The notes under the pieces are model-generated. The model was not told the DNA's origin. It ran no database searches and saw only the letters and a list, made by a program, of their open reading frames with translations. This document shows, one piece after another, positions 1 through 9,022 of a DNA stretch of 64,000 bases; position 1 is the first letter of the stretch; each line of letters opens with the position of its first letter. The position numbers were made by a program, and so were the translations under genes. The stretch is from CAZTYI01 sp964466185 (GTDB lineage Bacteria; Chlamydiota; Chlamydiia; Chlamydiales; SM23-39): assembly GCA_964466185.1 (NCBI GenBank), contig CAYXMS010000004.1, positions 9,103 through 73,102 of the forward strand, given 5' to 3'.

Positions 1-2685
1 GGAGTTGCTGTAAGGAGAGTTGGAAGTGCCGGCAGAAAAACGGTTTTTAAATTTGAATTTAGAACCCCAGTCCAAGCCGAAATTAAGCATGTTGGTAAGA
101 GTAGTATCGACTACTAACACTTCAATAAAGACCTGCTTTAAAGGAATGTCTAAAGAAGAAATCAGTTCTTTGAGCTTGCCCATCACAGAAGGACTGCCCG
201 TTGATAATAAAGAATTGGTAATTTGGATCCATTGCAAAGAATTGATGGCGTCAACTAGTTCGCGTTTGGTTTTGGATTCGTTTTTAATCAGCTCTTTGGC
301 TATCTGCTTCAGCGCATTTTGAATTTCCGAGCCTTTATGATATTGCAGTTTATACACTAAAAAACTGGTGTCTTCTTCAATCGACTGGATTGAATCGGCA
401 GGAGATGATTCTGTCTGGCCGGGAACATCAAAAGTTGCTAGGATCTGTTTGACTTCTTCAATCGATTTTGTGTCGCCGGAAAAAATTAAAGAATTGTTCT
501 TCTCTACCCAGCGCATATTTTGAATAGTATTGAAAAGAGACTGGTCGGTAAAGCCGGTGGTTTTTAAATGGTCGCTAAATTCTCTTAGAACAGATTCCAA
601 AGCCGGGCCTGATAAGTATTTGGGCTTATAGACAAAAAAAGCACCGGAGTACTCCGGTATGGTTTCTCCTAAGGAAGGGACGTCAAATCGTTCAATAATA
701 GCTTTTACCTTTTCTAAATCTTCCGGAGCCCCTGTGAAAAGTAAAGAATTGGTCTCCGATTTGTATTTCATGCTGTTTAAAGCCTCAATAAAATCAGGAT
801 CAACTGCCGTATTTTTTAAATCATTGGCAAAGGCCCTAATAGAGGCGGTCAGCTGCTGATAAGGAGCTTTCTTAATTTGATATAGAAAATAAGTAGGCTT
901 GCCCTTTTTGTCTCCTTTTACCGACATGGCCGAAGGCACATCTATCGTAGATAACAGGTTTTTAATTTTTTCAATAGTTGTCTTAGATCCGGTAAAGGCT
1001 AAAGAATTGGTGGTATCGACATATTTCAGACCCTTAATAGACGCTAGTAAAGAAGGATCAGAAAGCCTAGCTTTTTCTAAACTTTTGGCGATATCTTTGA
1101 GGGACTTTTCAATGTATTGCGGAGAGACAAACTGCGGTTTATAAATGAAAAAATTATCGCTGGGCCCGCCGTTTGACCCTCGGGCGATATCATATTCGGC
1201 AATGATCTGCTTCGCCTCATCTATAGTTTTTTCAGAACCGGTAATTAAAAGAGAATTAGTCTCTTTAATCCATCTGATATTTTCTAAAGTATGGATCAGT
1301 TGGGGATTTTTAATCTTTTGGGCTTTTAGTTTGTCAATAAAATTGTCTAAGTCTTCTTCAATGACCGCGCCGGAGACATTTTTTAGTTTGTAAAGAAAAT
1401 ATTTGCCTTTCGCTAAGGCCTCAGAAGAAGGAGGCTCGTCTACAGATGCTAAAATTTCTTTGATTTTTTTGAAAAAACTGCTGTCGCCCGTAAACATCAG
1501 ACTCTGGTTGGCATCCACTTCTTTGGCACTATCTAAAACCTTCAGAAGATGGGAATCAACCATTTCAGATTTTTTCAAGTTTCCTGAAATTTCTTTGATA
1601 GCTGCTATCAGCTCCTGAATAGAAGTGTTTTTAGGCTTGTAAGTAAAAAAATTCTCTTCTGCTTTTTTAGTGTCAGCCCCATCGATTTTGTTTAAAATTT
1701 CTGTTAGTTTAACAATCGTTTCAGGAGAGCCGGCAAATAAAAAAGAACCCGTGTCTTTGATCCATTTGCGGGAAGTAATCACGTCAATTAGCCCAGTTTC
1801 ACTATAACCGCTGTCTTTTAAAGAATCGGCAATATCATTCAAAGCTCTTTCTACTTCATATTTGTTGCGATAAATCGGACTGTAAATAAAGACCTGTCCG
1901 CTTTTCATGTTTTTTTTGATCTCATCTTTAATAGGAGAGTCTAAAGAAGCTAGAACTCCTAGGGCTTTTTCAGTCAGCTTGGGAGTCGAAACTATGTAAA
2001 TCCGGCCGTTTAAGACTTGAGGCACCAGAATAAAAGGATTGCCTTCCGCTAGGGGCGTCATGATCTGATTGGCCAGGGGAATCAAATAGTCAGGATCATT
2101 TTCTTGTACCTTATACGTTTCAATGACCAGCGGATTTTGAGGGGAGTCGATAATTTCTACCAGCTCTGCAATTTTTTGAATGTTGGCATTGATGTCGGTA
2201 ATGATCAGCTGGCTGTTTTCCAGTAAGACTTCTAAAAGAGCCTCCGCAGAAATCATCGGCCGAATAATGTTGGCTACAGATTCGATCTTGACATTTCTAA
2301 TCGTAAAAACCCTGGTCACTATAGGAGCCTTGTCGTCTTTATTGGTATCAGTGACAATTTTGGCTATTTGTTTGACTTCCGGGTTTTTATGAATCACTAA
2401 ATTGCCGTCTTGCTCCAAAAGGGAAAGGCCGTGAATACGCAGAATCTGAATCAGGGTGGCCATTACATTATCCGGTGTAATTTCTTCTTTGGAGACTACA
2501 CTCACCTGGAAATTCAGTTCATTGTCATCAAATAAAAAATTGTTGCCGCAGACACGGGAAGCAAAACGAATATATTCAACCATGGGCACATTGTTAAAAT
2601 TAATAGTATAATTGTCGCTGGCAGCGGCAATCAAATAGGAAAAAGAAAACAATAATAAAAATAACGTTTTTGAAATTTTCTGCAT
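1..2685 (-). CDS. sctC: T3SS outer-membrane secretin SctC/CdsC, 3' end outside window
   Basis: Outer-membrane ring of the type III secretion system. The ATG at 2685 starts a signal peptide (hydrophobic run at about residues 6-21). An N0-like domain follows, and then a long series of similar 82-93 residue modules, each ending in a motif like TNSLLFTG followed by a short helix. The secretin core begins near the window edge with the family-typical segment FIEVLVVDTT...FGLDWG (about 190 to 90). The reading frame is open to position 1, so the C-terminal beta-barrel is missing here. It lies downstream of the kinase gene as in Chlamydia (pkn5-cdsC), but 291 bases separate them. The N-terminal part of about 830 residues before the core looks longer than in Chlamydia CdsC, which I recall as about 920 residues in all. 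Confidence 0.93.
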   Translation of the reverse strand, partial: MQKISKTLFLLLFSFSYLIAAASDNYTINFNNVPMVEYIRFASRVCGNNFLFDDNELNFQVSVVSKEEITPDNVMATLIQILRIHGLSLLEQDGNLVIHKNPEVKQIAKIVTDTNKDDKAPIVTRVFTIRNVKIESVANIIRPMISAEALLEVLLENSQLIITDINANIQKIAELVEIIDSPQNPLVIETYKVQENDPDYLIPLANQIMTPLAEGNPFILVPQVLNGRIYIVSTPKLTEKALGVLASLDSPIKDEIKKNMKSGQVFIYSPIYRNKYEVERALNDIADSLKDSGYSETGLIDVITSRKWIKDTGSFLFAGSPETIVKLTEILNKIDGADTKKAEENFFTYKPKNTSIQELIAAIKEISGNLKKSEMVDSHLLKVLDSAKEVDANQSLMFTGDSSFFKKIKEILASVDEPPSSEALAKGKYFLYKLKNVSGAVIEEDLDNFIDKLKAQKIKNPQLIHTLENIRWIKETNSLLITGSEKTIDEAKQIIAEYDIARGSNGGPSDNFFIYKPQFVSPQYIEKSLKDIAKSLEKARLSDPSLLASIKGLKYVDTTNSLAFTGSKTTIEKIKNLLSTIDVPSAMSVKGDKKGKPTYFLYQIKKAPYQQLTASIRAFANDLKNTAVDPDFIEALNSMKYKSETNSLLFTGAPEDLEKVKAIIERFDVPSLGETIPEYSGAFFVYKPKYLSGPALESVLREFSDHLKTTGFTDQSLFNTIQNMRWVEKNNSLIFSGDTKSIEEVKQILATFDVPGQTESSPADSIQSIEEDTSFLVYKLQYHKGSEIQNALKQIAKELIKNESKTKRELVDAINSLQWIQITNSLLSTGSPSVMGKLKELISSLDIPLKQVFIEVLVVDTTLTNMLNFGLDWGSKFKFKNRFSAGTSNSPYSNS

Positions 2686-2698
2686 AAGCCCACTTAAA

Positions 2699-2718
2699 GG
2701 TAATAATATGTTATTACC
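2699..2718. promoter_or_regulatory. Perfect hairpin just upstream of sctC start
   Basis: An 8-bp perfect inverted repeat, GGTAATAA and TTATTACC with a 4-base loop, lies 13 bases upstream of the secretin start codon on the minus strand. It would form directly in front of the ribosome-binding region of the sctC mRNA. It could be an operator, an attenuating hairpin or chance in AT-rich DNA. The rest of the 2686-2976 interval is AT-rich with no gene. Confidence 0.3.
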
Positions 2719-2976
2719 CTTCTTTTTGAATCCTAAAATAGTTTGTCAAATATTTGCAATTCTTTTGCTTAATAATTTGTCTGGTTTTAATGCTTTTTTG
2801 AAACTTTTTTAATATTTAACGGTTTTTAATATAGTTTTTATTTTAATTTTTTTTAAACTTTGCATTTTAAAGAGCCTTTTTCGGCTGCCGTGCTTATAGG
2901 TTAACAAAAACGCTTTTTTTAGAGAGATTTTTTTTAAGATCTTAATTAGATAATTAAATCTTTGGTAAATAAAATG

Positions 2977-3786
2977 CTAAATTTTGCTTAAATATTCAGA
3001 TAGGTCTAAGATAAAATCGCCAATTTCTTGGTAGCGGTCTTGGACATCTATAGCAAGTGCTTTTTGTAGAATAATTTTTAGCCTAGGATCAAAAGAAGAT
3101 AGATTAATGCGTCCGTCAAAATTTTTATGGGTGAGCAGTTCATAGGCAATTAGGGCCAAAGAATAAATATCGCTGTTAAATAAAAGCGGAAGGGAGCTTT
3201 TCTGCTCGGGACTCATGTAAGTAGGCGTTCCGGAAAGTTTGCCGGTTTCCTCCAAATTTAAAGAGGCAATGCCAAAATCAATAATTTTAACATTCTCATC
3301 TGTAGTAACAATAATATTTTCCGGTTTCAAGTCGCGATGGATAATTCCGTTGGCATGTAGATGCGATAGGCCATAAGAGATTTGCTGGATATAAAAAAGC
3401 GCTTGTTTGATAGATAGATTTTGCTTTTCAATCAGTTTTCTTAAGGAAAAACCTTCAATAAATTCTAAAGCTATAAAATAACCCTTTTCAAATTTGCCAT
3501 GCTCGTAAAGCCTGACTATGTTGGGATGGTTGATCGAGGCTATAATTTGAGCTTCTTTTAAAAAACGCTCGATAAGTTCCGGTTTTTTTAAAAGAGCAAA
3601 AGATAAAACTTTGAGCATCAATTTTTTCTTGCTCTCGGGAAGCGTGGCTAAATAAATATAGCTCATGCCTCCTTTGCTATATAGCTTTTCAATTTTATAA
3701 GGCCCAATATAACTGGGAACTGGAGTTTTTTGGCTTTTATCAAATACCGGTTTAGTAATATTTTTAGAGAAAAATGGATCTCTCAT
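2977..3786 (-). CDS. pkn5: Ser/Thr protein kinase of the T3SS operon (Pkn5-like)
   Basis: Hanks-type kinase of 269 residues with a complete catalytic set: glycine loop at about 37-44 (YSKGGMSY), Lys59, helix-C Glu78, HRDLKPEN at 150-157, DFG at 170-172 and SPE at 192-194. It is therefore expected to be active. No transmembrane segment or extra domain follows the kinase fold; a 30-residue basic leader precedes it. The position between sctQ and sctC is that of pkn5 (CT673) in Chlamydia, where the protein is a suspected secreted kinase. Whether it phosphorylates host or T3SS proteins cannot be read from the sequence. The FHA domains of the SctD homolog in the same operon would be plausible readers of its product. 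Confidence 0.88.
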   Translation of the reverse strand: MRDPFFSKNITKPVFDKSQKTPVPSYIGPYKIEKLYSKGGMSYIYLATLPESKKKLMLKVLSFALLKKPELIERFLKEAQIIASINHPNIVRLYEHGKFEKGYFIALEFIEGFSLRKLIEKQNLSIKQALFYIQQISYGLSHLHANGIIHRDLKPENIIVTTDENVKIIDFGIASLNLEETGKLSGTPTYMSPEQKSSLPLLFNSDIYSLALIAYELLTHKNFDGRINLSSFDPRLKIILQKALAIDVQDRYQEIGDFILDLSEYLSKI

Positions 3787-3842
3787 AGATTCCTGTTAAT
3801 GTAATCCTTAGGTTTTAATATACTGTTTTAGATTAAAGATAA

Positions 3843-5006
3843 TTATTTTATCTCTAAAATTCTAACGCCTAATTTTTCGCCTAAATGTACCAGCTCGCCG
3901 CGAGCAAACTTTTTGCCATTAACGCATAGATCCACCCCTTCTTCTAAAGATGAGGGCAGTTCTAAAAAATTGCCCGGCTGTAAAGCAGTCATCTCACTAA
4001 GCGGCATTTGCATTCTGGAAAGCTCTGCGGTAATAGTCAAAGGTAAATCATCAATAGAGACTTGTTTTTTACTCTCTGAAGCTTTGATTTCTTGCTTTGC
4101 TGCAGGTTTTTCGCTTTCTTCAAGAATCGGTTTTTTTTCTTGGTTTTCCATAACAGGTTCCTCTAAATGTGCAAAATCTATAATTTGCATTTTTTCTTTT
4201 TTTAACTTGACCTGGAAAATAGGGACGGAATAAAGCTGTACTTTGATACTGTCAAGCCCTGTTTTAGGATCAAAATAAATTTTATCAGCCAGTAGAAAAT
4301 CGCCCGGCTTAATAGTTTTTAGCTCATTCACTGTGAGTTGGGTTTCCGCTAAGATAAAACTTAAAGGCAGCTGCAGATTTTTCTGCAAAGCAGAAAAAAA
4401 TAAAGAACCTTTGCTTTTATGATACTGGTTCCAGCTAAATCTGAAGTCAGGTGTTAAAGCAATCTTGAGCGGAAAGGTTTTTTCGTTGAAAGTGATTTGA
4501 AAATCTAAACAAAAAGTAGTTTTGCTTTGGATTTCAGCTTCTTCAATAATTTTAAAATTAAGACCTTGAAAAAGTTTTTCTTTTTGCAGAAGTTTTAAAA
4601 TTTGTAAAATCGCATACCTTAAAAAACCTTCTTTTAAAGCCTTGGATAAAAAATCTCCTTGGCCGGCTGTACTGGAAAAAGCACTTCGAAGTAATTCCTC
4701 AGGTTCGTTTCTGTCTAAAATTAAATAAAAAGAACCAATTAAAGGAGTCAGACTAAAGCATATTTGTAGAGCATCTGCTCCAAAAGAGTTAAAAATATCT
4801 TCCGTCTTTTCCCATTTGGCTGTTTGAAATTCTAAATTCAGATTTTCTAGGTTCAGTGTTTTTTGCAGATTTTGAGTAAAATTTTCTAAATCTATCGGCT
4901 CTCCTCTTAAAAGAGGTATTTCATTACCCGCTAAAAGCTGGTCAGAAATTTTTTTTAAAAATAAATCATTGGCTTTTACAGACTGTGCTTTTTTCACATT
5001 ACCCAC
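3843..5006 (-). CDS. sctQ: T3SS cytoplasmic C-ring protein SctQ/CdsQ
   Basis: Sorting-platform (C-ring) protein of 387 residues. Two SpoA-type segments are visible: one around residues 215-280 (ETQLTVNELKTIKPGDFL) and a second at the C terminus (about 325-387, MPLSEMTALQPGNFLEL), separated by a charged Glu/Lys linker. This is the usual FliM/FliN-like layout. The start chosen is GTG at 5006, which fits directly after the stop of the upstream gene (two bases between); a second in-frame GTG lies three codons later. An internal start producing a free C-terminal SpoA fragment, known in other SctQ proteins, would be possible but was not identified. Confidence 0.88.
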   Translation of the reverse strand: MGNVKKAQSVKANDLFLKKISDQLLAGNEIPLLRGEPIDLENFTQNLQKTLNLENLNLEFQTAKWEKTEDIFNSFGADALQICFSLTPLIGSFYLILDRNEPEELLRSAFSSTAGQGDFLSKALKEGFLRYAILQILKLLQKEKLFQGLNFKIIEEAEIQSKTTFCLDFQITFNEKTFPLKIALTPDFRFSWNQYHKSKGSLFFSALQKNLQLPLSFILAETQLTVNELKTIKPGDFLLADKIYFDPKTGLDSIKVQLYSVPIFQVKLKKEKMQIIDFAHLEEPVMENQEKKPILEESEKPAAKQEIKASESKKQVSIDDLPLTITAELSRMQMPLSEMTALQPGNFLELPSSLEEGVDLCVNGKKFARGELVHLGEKLGVRILEIK

Positions 5007-5008
5007 TT

Positions 5009-6564
5009 TTATACTCCAGTGTCTTGATCTTTGCCAACAGAGGGCTTGCGTTTAAATTCCATAGGCTCGTGCTCAGCTCTAATATCATTAACCTTAAAAT
5101 TTAAATCTGCTTTGTTAAAAGCAGTCTGCAGACTGCCCATATTCTCACGAATAATAGTAATCGCTTCTTCGCTTCCAGTAAAGGTAATATTATAAGAATC
5201 AGGTGCTGTAGAAAATTTTTCAAAGGTTACTTTGGTTCCATAAAAACGGGATGAACTAAATTCGGGGTTGCTTAAAATAATATCAGTTTTGGAAATGCCC
5301 TGGCTTTCCATGTGGATTAAAGAGCCTACCATATGCTCGAAAAGAGGAACCATTTCTGTTGGTAGAACATTGTTAACCGGCGTTGTTGTACTGACTGCTT
5401 GAGAGCGCACTTCCTGCGGTGGATTAAATATAATAAAATTAGTCTGTTGAGGTTTTTGCTCAGGTTTAAAAGATTCTCCCTTTCCTAAATTTGCAAAAGG
5501 GGATTCCTTTTTAGTTTTGTGTTTAACTCTTTCTTTTTCAGGACGAAGCCTGGGAATTTCTTTTTCTATAAATTTGTCCAGCTCTTTAGCCTTGCTTGGA
5601 TATTTTTCTCGGATTTCTTTTGCTAAAACTTTGGCTTCAGGTACATCTTGCTCAGCTTTTTGGAAAATTTCTAAAAGATCTTTGTCAGTTACTTGGGCTT
5701 TTTGTCCACTCTCTTCTAAGTCAGGAACAATAATGGCTGTTTCTTCGCCCGGTTTTTCCATTTGCTTAAAAGTGGAAATTTTTTGCTTGAGATTGTCAGG
5801 TATTGAAAAAGTTGTTTTACCTTCAGCTTTTTTTTGTACTGGTTTAGTTTCTTTTTGAGAATTGTTCCCGTCTGTTTGAAATTGGGCAAATTTTTCTTGC
5901 TCGGGAGGTGTTTTTGGTTGGTCTGCTTCTTTAAAAGGCTCTGACTGTACTTTTTTAGCATCTTCATGCATGTTTTTTTGCTGNNNNNNNNNNNNNNNNN
6001 NNNNNNNNNNNNNNNNNNNNNNNNNNNNNNNNNNNNNNNNNNNNNNNNNNNNNNNNNNNNNNNNNNNNNNNNNNNNNNNNNNNTTGAAGCAGTTGCTTGT
6101 TCCTTTGGCTGTTCTTTGCCGGAAGTTTTAGCTTCAGTTTTTTTTTGTACTGGTTTAGTTTCTTTTTGAGAATTGTTCCCGTCTGTTTGAAATTGGGCAA
6201 ATTTTTCTTGCTCGGGAGGTGTTTTTGGTTGGTCTGCTTCTTTAAAAGGCTCTGACTGTACTTTTTTAGCATCTTCATGCATGTTTTTTTGCTGTCCTTT
6301 GGGAAAAGTAGTTTTACCTTCAGTTTTTTTCTGAGAAGTTGAAGCAGTTGCTTGTTCCTTTGGCTGTTCTTTGCCGGAAGTTTTAGCTTCAGTAGATTTA
6401 AAATGCTTTTTCCCTTTTTTAATTTCTTTAGAAGAAAATTGATTCGGCTGTTTAGAATCTGCCTTTTCGTAGGCTTTTTTAAAAGCCTTGCTGTTCGGCT
6501 TTTCTTTTTTTTCTGTTTTGCCGTCATCTGCATTAGGAAAAGAAGGGGAAATTGGTTTGTCCAT
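5009..6564 (-). CDS. sctP: T3SS needle-length regulator SctP/CdsP, interrupted by assembly gap
   Basis: Gene between sctO and sctQ, the position of cdsP (CT671). The N-terminal half is disordered and rich in Lys, Glu, Gln and Pro, with a tandem repeat (unit 85 residues). The C-terminal part from about residue 190 of the second half (FIIFNPPQEV...) is ordered and fits the T3S4 substrate-specificity switch domain. The run of N at 5984-6083 lies inside the repeat and makes the two halves appear out of frame. If 44 bases replace the 100 N, the two repeat copies are spaced exactly 255 bases apart and the frame is continuous. I therefore treat it as one intact gene, with the true repeat number unknown. 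Confidence 0.8.
5816..6400 (-). repeat. 255-bp tandem repeat inside sctP
   Basis: Two near-identical copies of a segment encoding motifs such as TSGKEQPKEQATAS, NMHEDAKKVQSEPF and PPEQEKFAQFQTDGNN are present, one on each side of the gap. The repeated Met-His-Glu-Asp codons sit at 6282 and 5971, 311 bases apart including the 100 N. The unit is 85 codons (255 bases) when the missing 44 bases are filled from the other copy. SctP length sets needle length in several systems, so copy number may matter. Confidence 0.85.
5984..6083. other. Assembly gap of 100 N
   Basis: A placeholder of exactly 100 N lies within the sctP tandem repeat. The flanks are copies of the same repeat unit, so the assembler probably failed at the repeat. 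The size of the gap is not biological. Confidence 0.98.
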
Positions 6565-6567
6565 AAT

Positions 6568-7074
6568 TTAATGACCCTTTTTACGATTTTTATGTTTTCT
6601 TACATGCCTGACCGATCCCATCTCGTCTTCTTCTTTGGCTTCTTCTTTGAGCTCTTCAAAATAAGCTTCTTTTTGCCATTGCTCTTTGTGGATATTAAAT
6701 TTTTCTAAATCCTTTTTTTTCTCAAAAAGATCTTTTTTAGCATCCTCCAGTTCTTTTTCCGCTTTTTCCACTTCTTTTTTTTGCTGTTTCACTTGCTGCT
6801 GTTTTTCCTTGAGCTGGTCTTTGACAATGTCTAGATAGTTTTTCATCATTTCAATTTTTTCATAATGCTCGCCTTTATCTAATGCTTGCCTAATCTGATT
6901 TAACTTGGCTACTTTGTGCTCTAACACTTTGTTTTTTTCTTCTTCTGCTTGATACAGTTTTTCTTCTTCATCTAAAAGTTTTTGGGTCTTTTCTTCAAAA
7001 ACTTTGACGGCTTGTTCAAATTTACGCTTTTTTATTTTTAAAACATCGGAAAGCGGATATTTTTCTTTGCCCAT
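6568..7074 (-). CDS. sctO: T3SS central stalk SctO/CdsO
   Basis: Protein of 168 residues, almost entirely a charged Lys/Glu coiled coil from about residue 10 to 140, with a basic tail. Length, coiled-coil character and the position directly after the ATPase gene (7 bases apart) fit SctO/CdsO (FliJ-like). The stalk of this family couples the SctN hexamer to the export gate SctV and can receive chaperone-substrate complexes. Sequence identity in this family is low, so the assignment depends mainly on gene order. Confidence 0.82.
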   Translation of the reverse strand: MGKEKYPLSDVLKIKKRKFEQAVKVFEEKTQKLLDEEEKLYQAEEEKNKVLEHKVAKLNQIRQALDKGEHYEKIEMMKNYLDIVKDQLKEKQQQVKQQKKEVEKAEKELEDAKKDLFEKKKDLEKFNIHKEQWQKEAYFEELKEEAKEEDEMGSVRHVRKHKNRKKGH

Positions 7075-7081
7075 ATGAGTC

Positions 7082-8395
7082 TTAACTAAACAGTTTCAGC
7101 AGCTCTTGCAGAGATTTTTCAAAAGTAGATTTGTCTTGCACTTGCTGTTTTAAAAAACGATTGACCTTATCTATATACTTAATAGCAAAATCAGCATCTT
7201 TGTCAGAGCCCGGCTTATATTCTCCAATCCGGATTAACAGCTCGTTTTTTTTGTAGTTTGCTAGCACTTCCCTTAGCTTGCCAACCTGCTCCTGGTGTTT
7301 TTTATCAACAATGTTAGGAAATACCCGGCTGATGGAGGTTAGTACATCAATAGCCGGATAATGATACTTTCTGGCCAGCTCATTGGATAGGTTGATGTGC
7401 CCGTCTAAAATAGACCTGGTCTCGTCGGCAACCGGTTCATTTAAATCATCTCCCGCTACTAAAATAGTATAAAAAGCGGTAATCGAACCTTTGTCCGAAT
7501 TGCCCGATCTTTCCAATAGCTTGGGCAAAACGGCAAATACAGAAGGCGTATATCCCGCTCTGGCAGGAGGCTCTCCTGCAGCTAGGCCAATCTCCCGGAT
7601 CGCTCTGGCATATCTGGTAACAGAGTCCATCATTAAAATTACCGATTTGCCCTGGTCGCGGAAATATTCGGCAATGGCTGTTCCAACTAAGGCCGCATTA
7701 ATCCGTAGCTGCGCTGCCTGGTCAGAGGTGGAAACTACAATCACTGAACGCTTAAGCCCTTCTTCTCCCAAGTCGTCTTTAATAAACTCTTTTACCTCTC
7801 TGCCCCTTTCTCCAATTAGCGCAATCACGTTGACATCCGCTTTGGCATAACGCGAAATCATGCCTAATAGAGTAGATTTGCCAACACCCGAGCCAGCAAA
7901 AATACCTACCCTTTGTCCTTTGCCAACAGTTAAGACAGAATCAAGACAGCGAATCCCAGTAGAAAGCGGCTTCGAAATAATTTCTCGTTTTAAAGGATCA
8001 GGGGGTTGGCCAACAACAGGATATTCTTCGCTTAAGTTTAAAGGGCCTTTTTCATCGACATCTAAAGGCTCGCCCACACCGTTGATTACCCGCCCCAGTA
8101 ACTCTTCCCCCACTTTGATGTGCATAGACATCTGTAAAGGAATAACTTCGGAAGAAGAGCCAATGCCCGCCATATCGCCTAAAGGAGAAAGTAAAACTTC
8201 TTCTTTGGTAAAACCAATAACCTCGGAAATTAAAGGAGTGCCTTTTCTTTTAATTAAACAAACCTCTCCCATTTTAACCTGCGGAACGACTGCCTTGATC
8301 AGCATGCCAACCACTTCTGTAATCCTGCCATGTACAGCAGTCAGTTCAATCTCGTCTAGCTGATTGATAATTTTGTCATAAGAAGGTGTTTGCAT
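7082..8395 (-). CDS. sctN: T3SS ATPase SctN/CdsN
   Basis: FliI/YscN-type ATPase of 437 residues, the usual size. The Walker A motif GSGVGKST is at residues 168-175 and the Walker B strand VILMMD at 252-257, followed by SVTRYARA and the catalytic-site segment GERGREVKEF. It forms a cytoplasmic hexamer at the base of the injectisome that strips chaperones and unfolds substrates. The gene is 6 bases from the rod gene upstream and 7 bases from sctO downstream, so it is clearly within the operon. It is the most strongly conserved gene of the block and anchors the other assignments. Confidence 0.97.
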   Translation of the reverse strand: MQTPSYDKIINQLDEIELTAVHGRITEVVGMLIKAVVPQVKMGEVCLIKRKGTPLISEVIGFTKEEVLLSPLGDMAGIGSSSEVIPLQMSMHIKVGEELLGRVINGVGEPLDVDEKGPLNLSEEYPVVGQPPDPLKREIISKPLSTGIRCLDSVLTVGKGQRVGIFAGSGVGKSTLLGMISRYAKADVNVIALIGERGREVKEFIKDDLGEEGLKRSVIVVSTSDQAAQLRINAALVGTAIAEYFRDQGKSVILMMDSVTRYARAIREIGLAAGEPPARAGYTPSVFAVLPKLLERSGNSDKGSITAFYTILVAGDDLNEPVADETRSILDGHINLSNELARKYHYPAIDVLTSISRVFPNIVDKKHQEQVGKLREVLANYKKNELLIRIGEYKPGSDKDADFAIKYIDKVNRFLKQQVQDKSTFEKSLQELLKLFS

Positions 8396-8401
8396 AGGTT
8401 T

Positions 8402-9016
8402 TTACTGGATTTGAATGTTTAAAGTTTGGCGGATGCCTTCGACTACTTTGGAAAGTAAAATCGAAGAAAATTCGATTTCCTGCTGGGCCTGAGCGATTTT
8501 TACCTGCATCAAAAGCATGTTGGCAGGGGTAATCTGTTTTTTCTTTTTGACCATCTCGGAAAGATTGTTTCTGGCTTCCGACAGCTGGCTGTGTCCGTCT
8601 CCGACAAAAGATATAAATTTGGCCACCGGCTGCATGTTCGAAGTATCGGTCTTTTCCAGAATTTTGGTTTTAGAGGCTTTAGCAGCACCATCAATATCCG
8701 CCATAGCATTTTTTAACTTGGTATTCAGCAGCCTTTTATGAGATTCTTTTAGCTTCAGCTGGGGAAATTGTAGAATATTGTTGAATTTCTTTAGCATCCC
8801 GTCAGCATTTTCTAGCTGCTTTAATAGCCCTTCCATGGAAGGAGCTTCGGCAGCCGTTTTTTTATTGCTTACCTGCAAAGGACTGATTTCGCCGGTCGTT
8901 TTTTCCTGCATCAAAGACTGGAATTCTTTTTCATCAGGACCCAGTCCCTGCGGCCCCTGTACGGGCTTCGGGCCGATCTCCGGCAGTTTTTCCGGCTGAA
9001 AAGGTGCATCTACCAT
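8402..9016 (-). CDS. sctI: T3SS inner rod protein SctI (CT668-type)
   Basis: Protein of 204 residues with a Pro/Gly-rich N terminus and a helical C-terminal 45 residues (ITPANMLLMQVKIAQAQQ...LNIQIQ). This end matches the rod/needle polymerisation helix: a short NPxxLL-like turn followed by an amphipathic helix ending in LNxQI. It occupies the position of Chlamydia CT668 (CdsI), upstream of the ATPase gene. Rod proteins are usually about 100 residues; the chlamydial type is longer, and here the extra sequence is N-terminal. The polymerising helix is visible, the rest is inference from context. Confidence 0.72.
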   Translation of the reverse strand: MVDAPFQPEKLPEIGPKPVQGPQGLGPDEKEFQSLMQEKTTGEISPLQVSNKKTAAEAPSMEGLLKQLENADGMLKKFNNILQFPQLKLKESHKRLLNTKLKNAMADIDGAAKASKTKILEKTDTSNMQPVAKFISFVGDGHSQLSEARNNLSEMVKKKKQITPANMLLMQVKIAQAQQEIEFSSILLSKVVEGIRQTLNIQIQ

Positions 9017-9022
9017 GAACTT

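Noticed and set aside
5716..6564. Two overlapping out-of-frame coding stretches in sctP suggesting a pseudogene
   Set aside because: The shift is produced by the 100-N filler; the repeat arithmetic (311 - 100 + 44 = 255) restores one frame.
7491..8363. Two plus-strand frames opposite the T3SS ATPase
   Set aside because: They lie antisense to the highly conserved SctN sequence and show no protein-like pattern.
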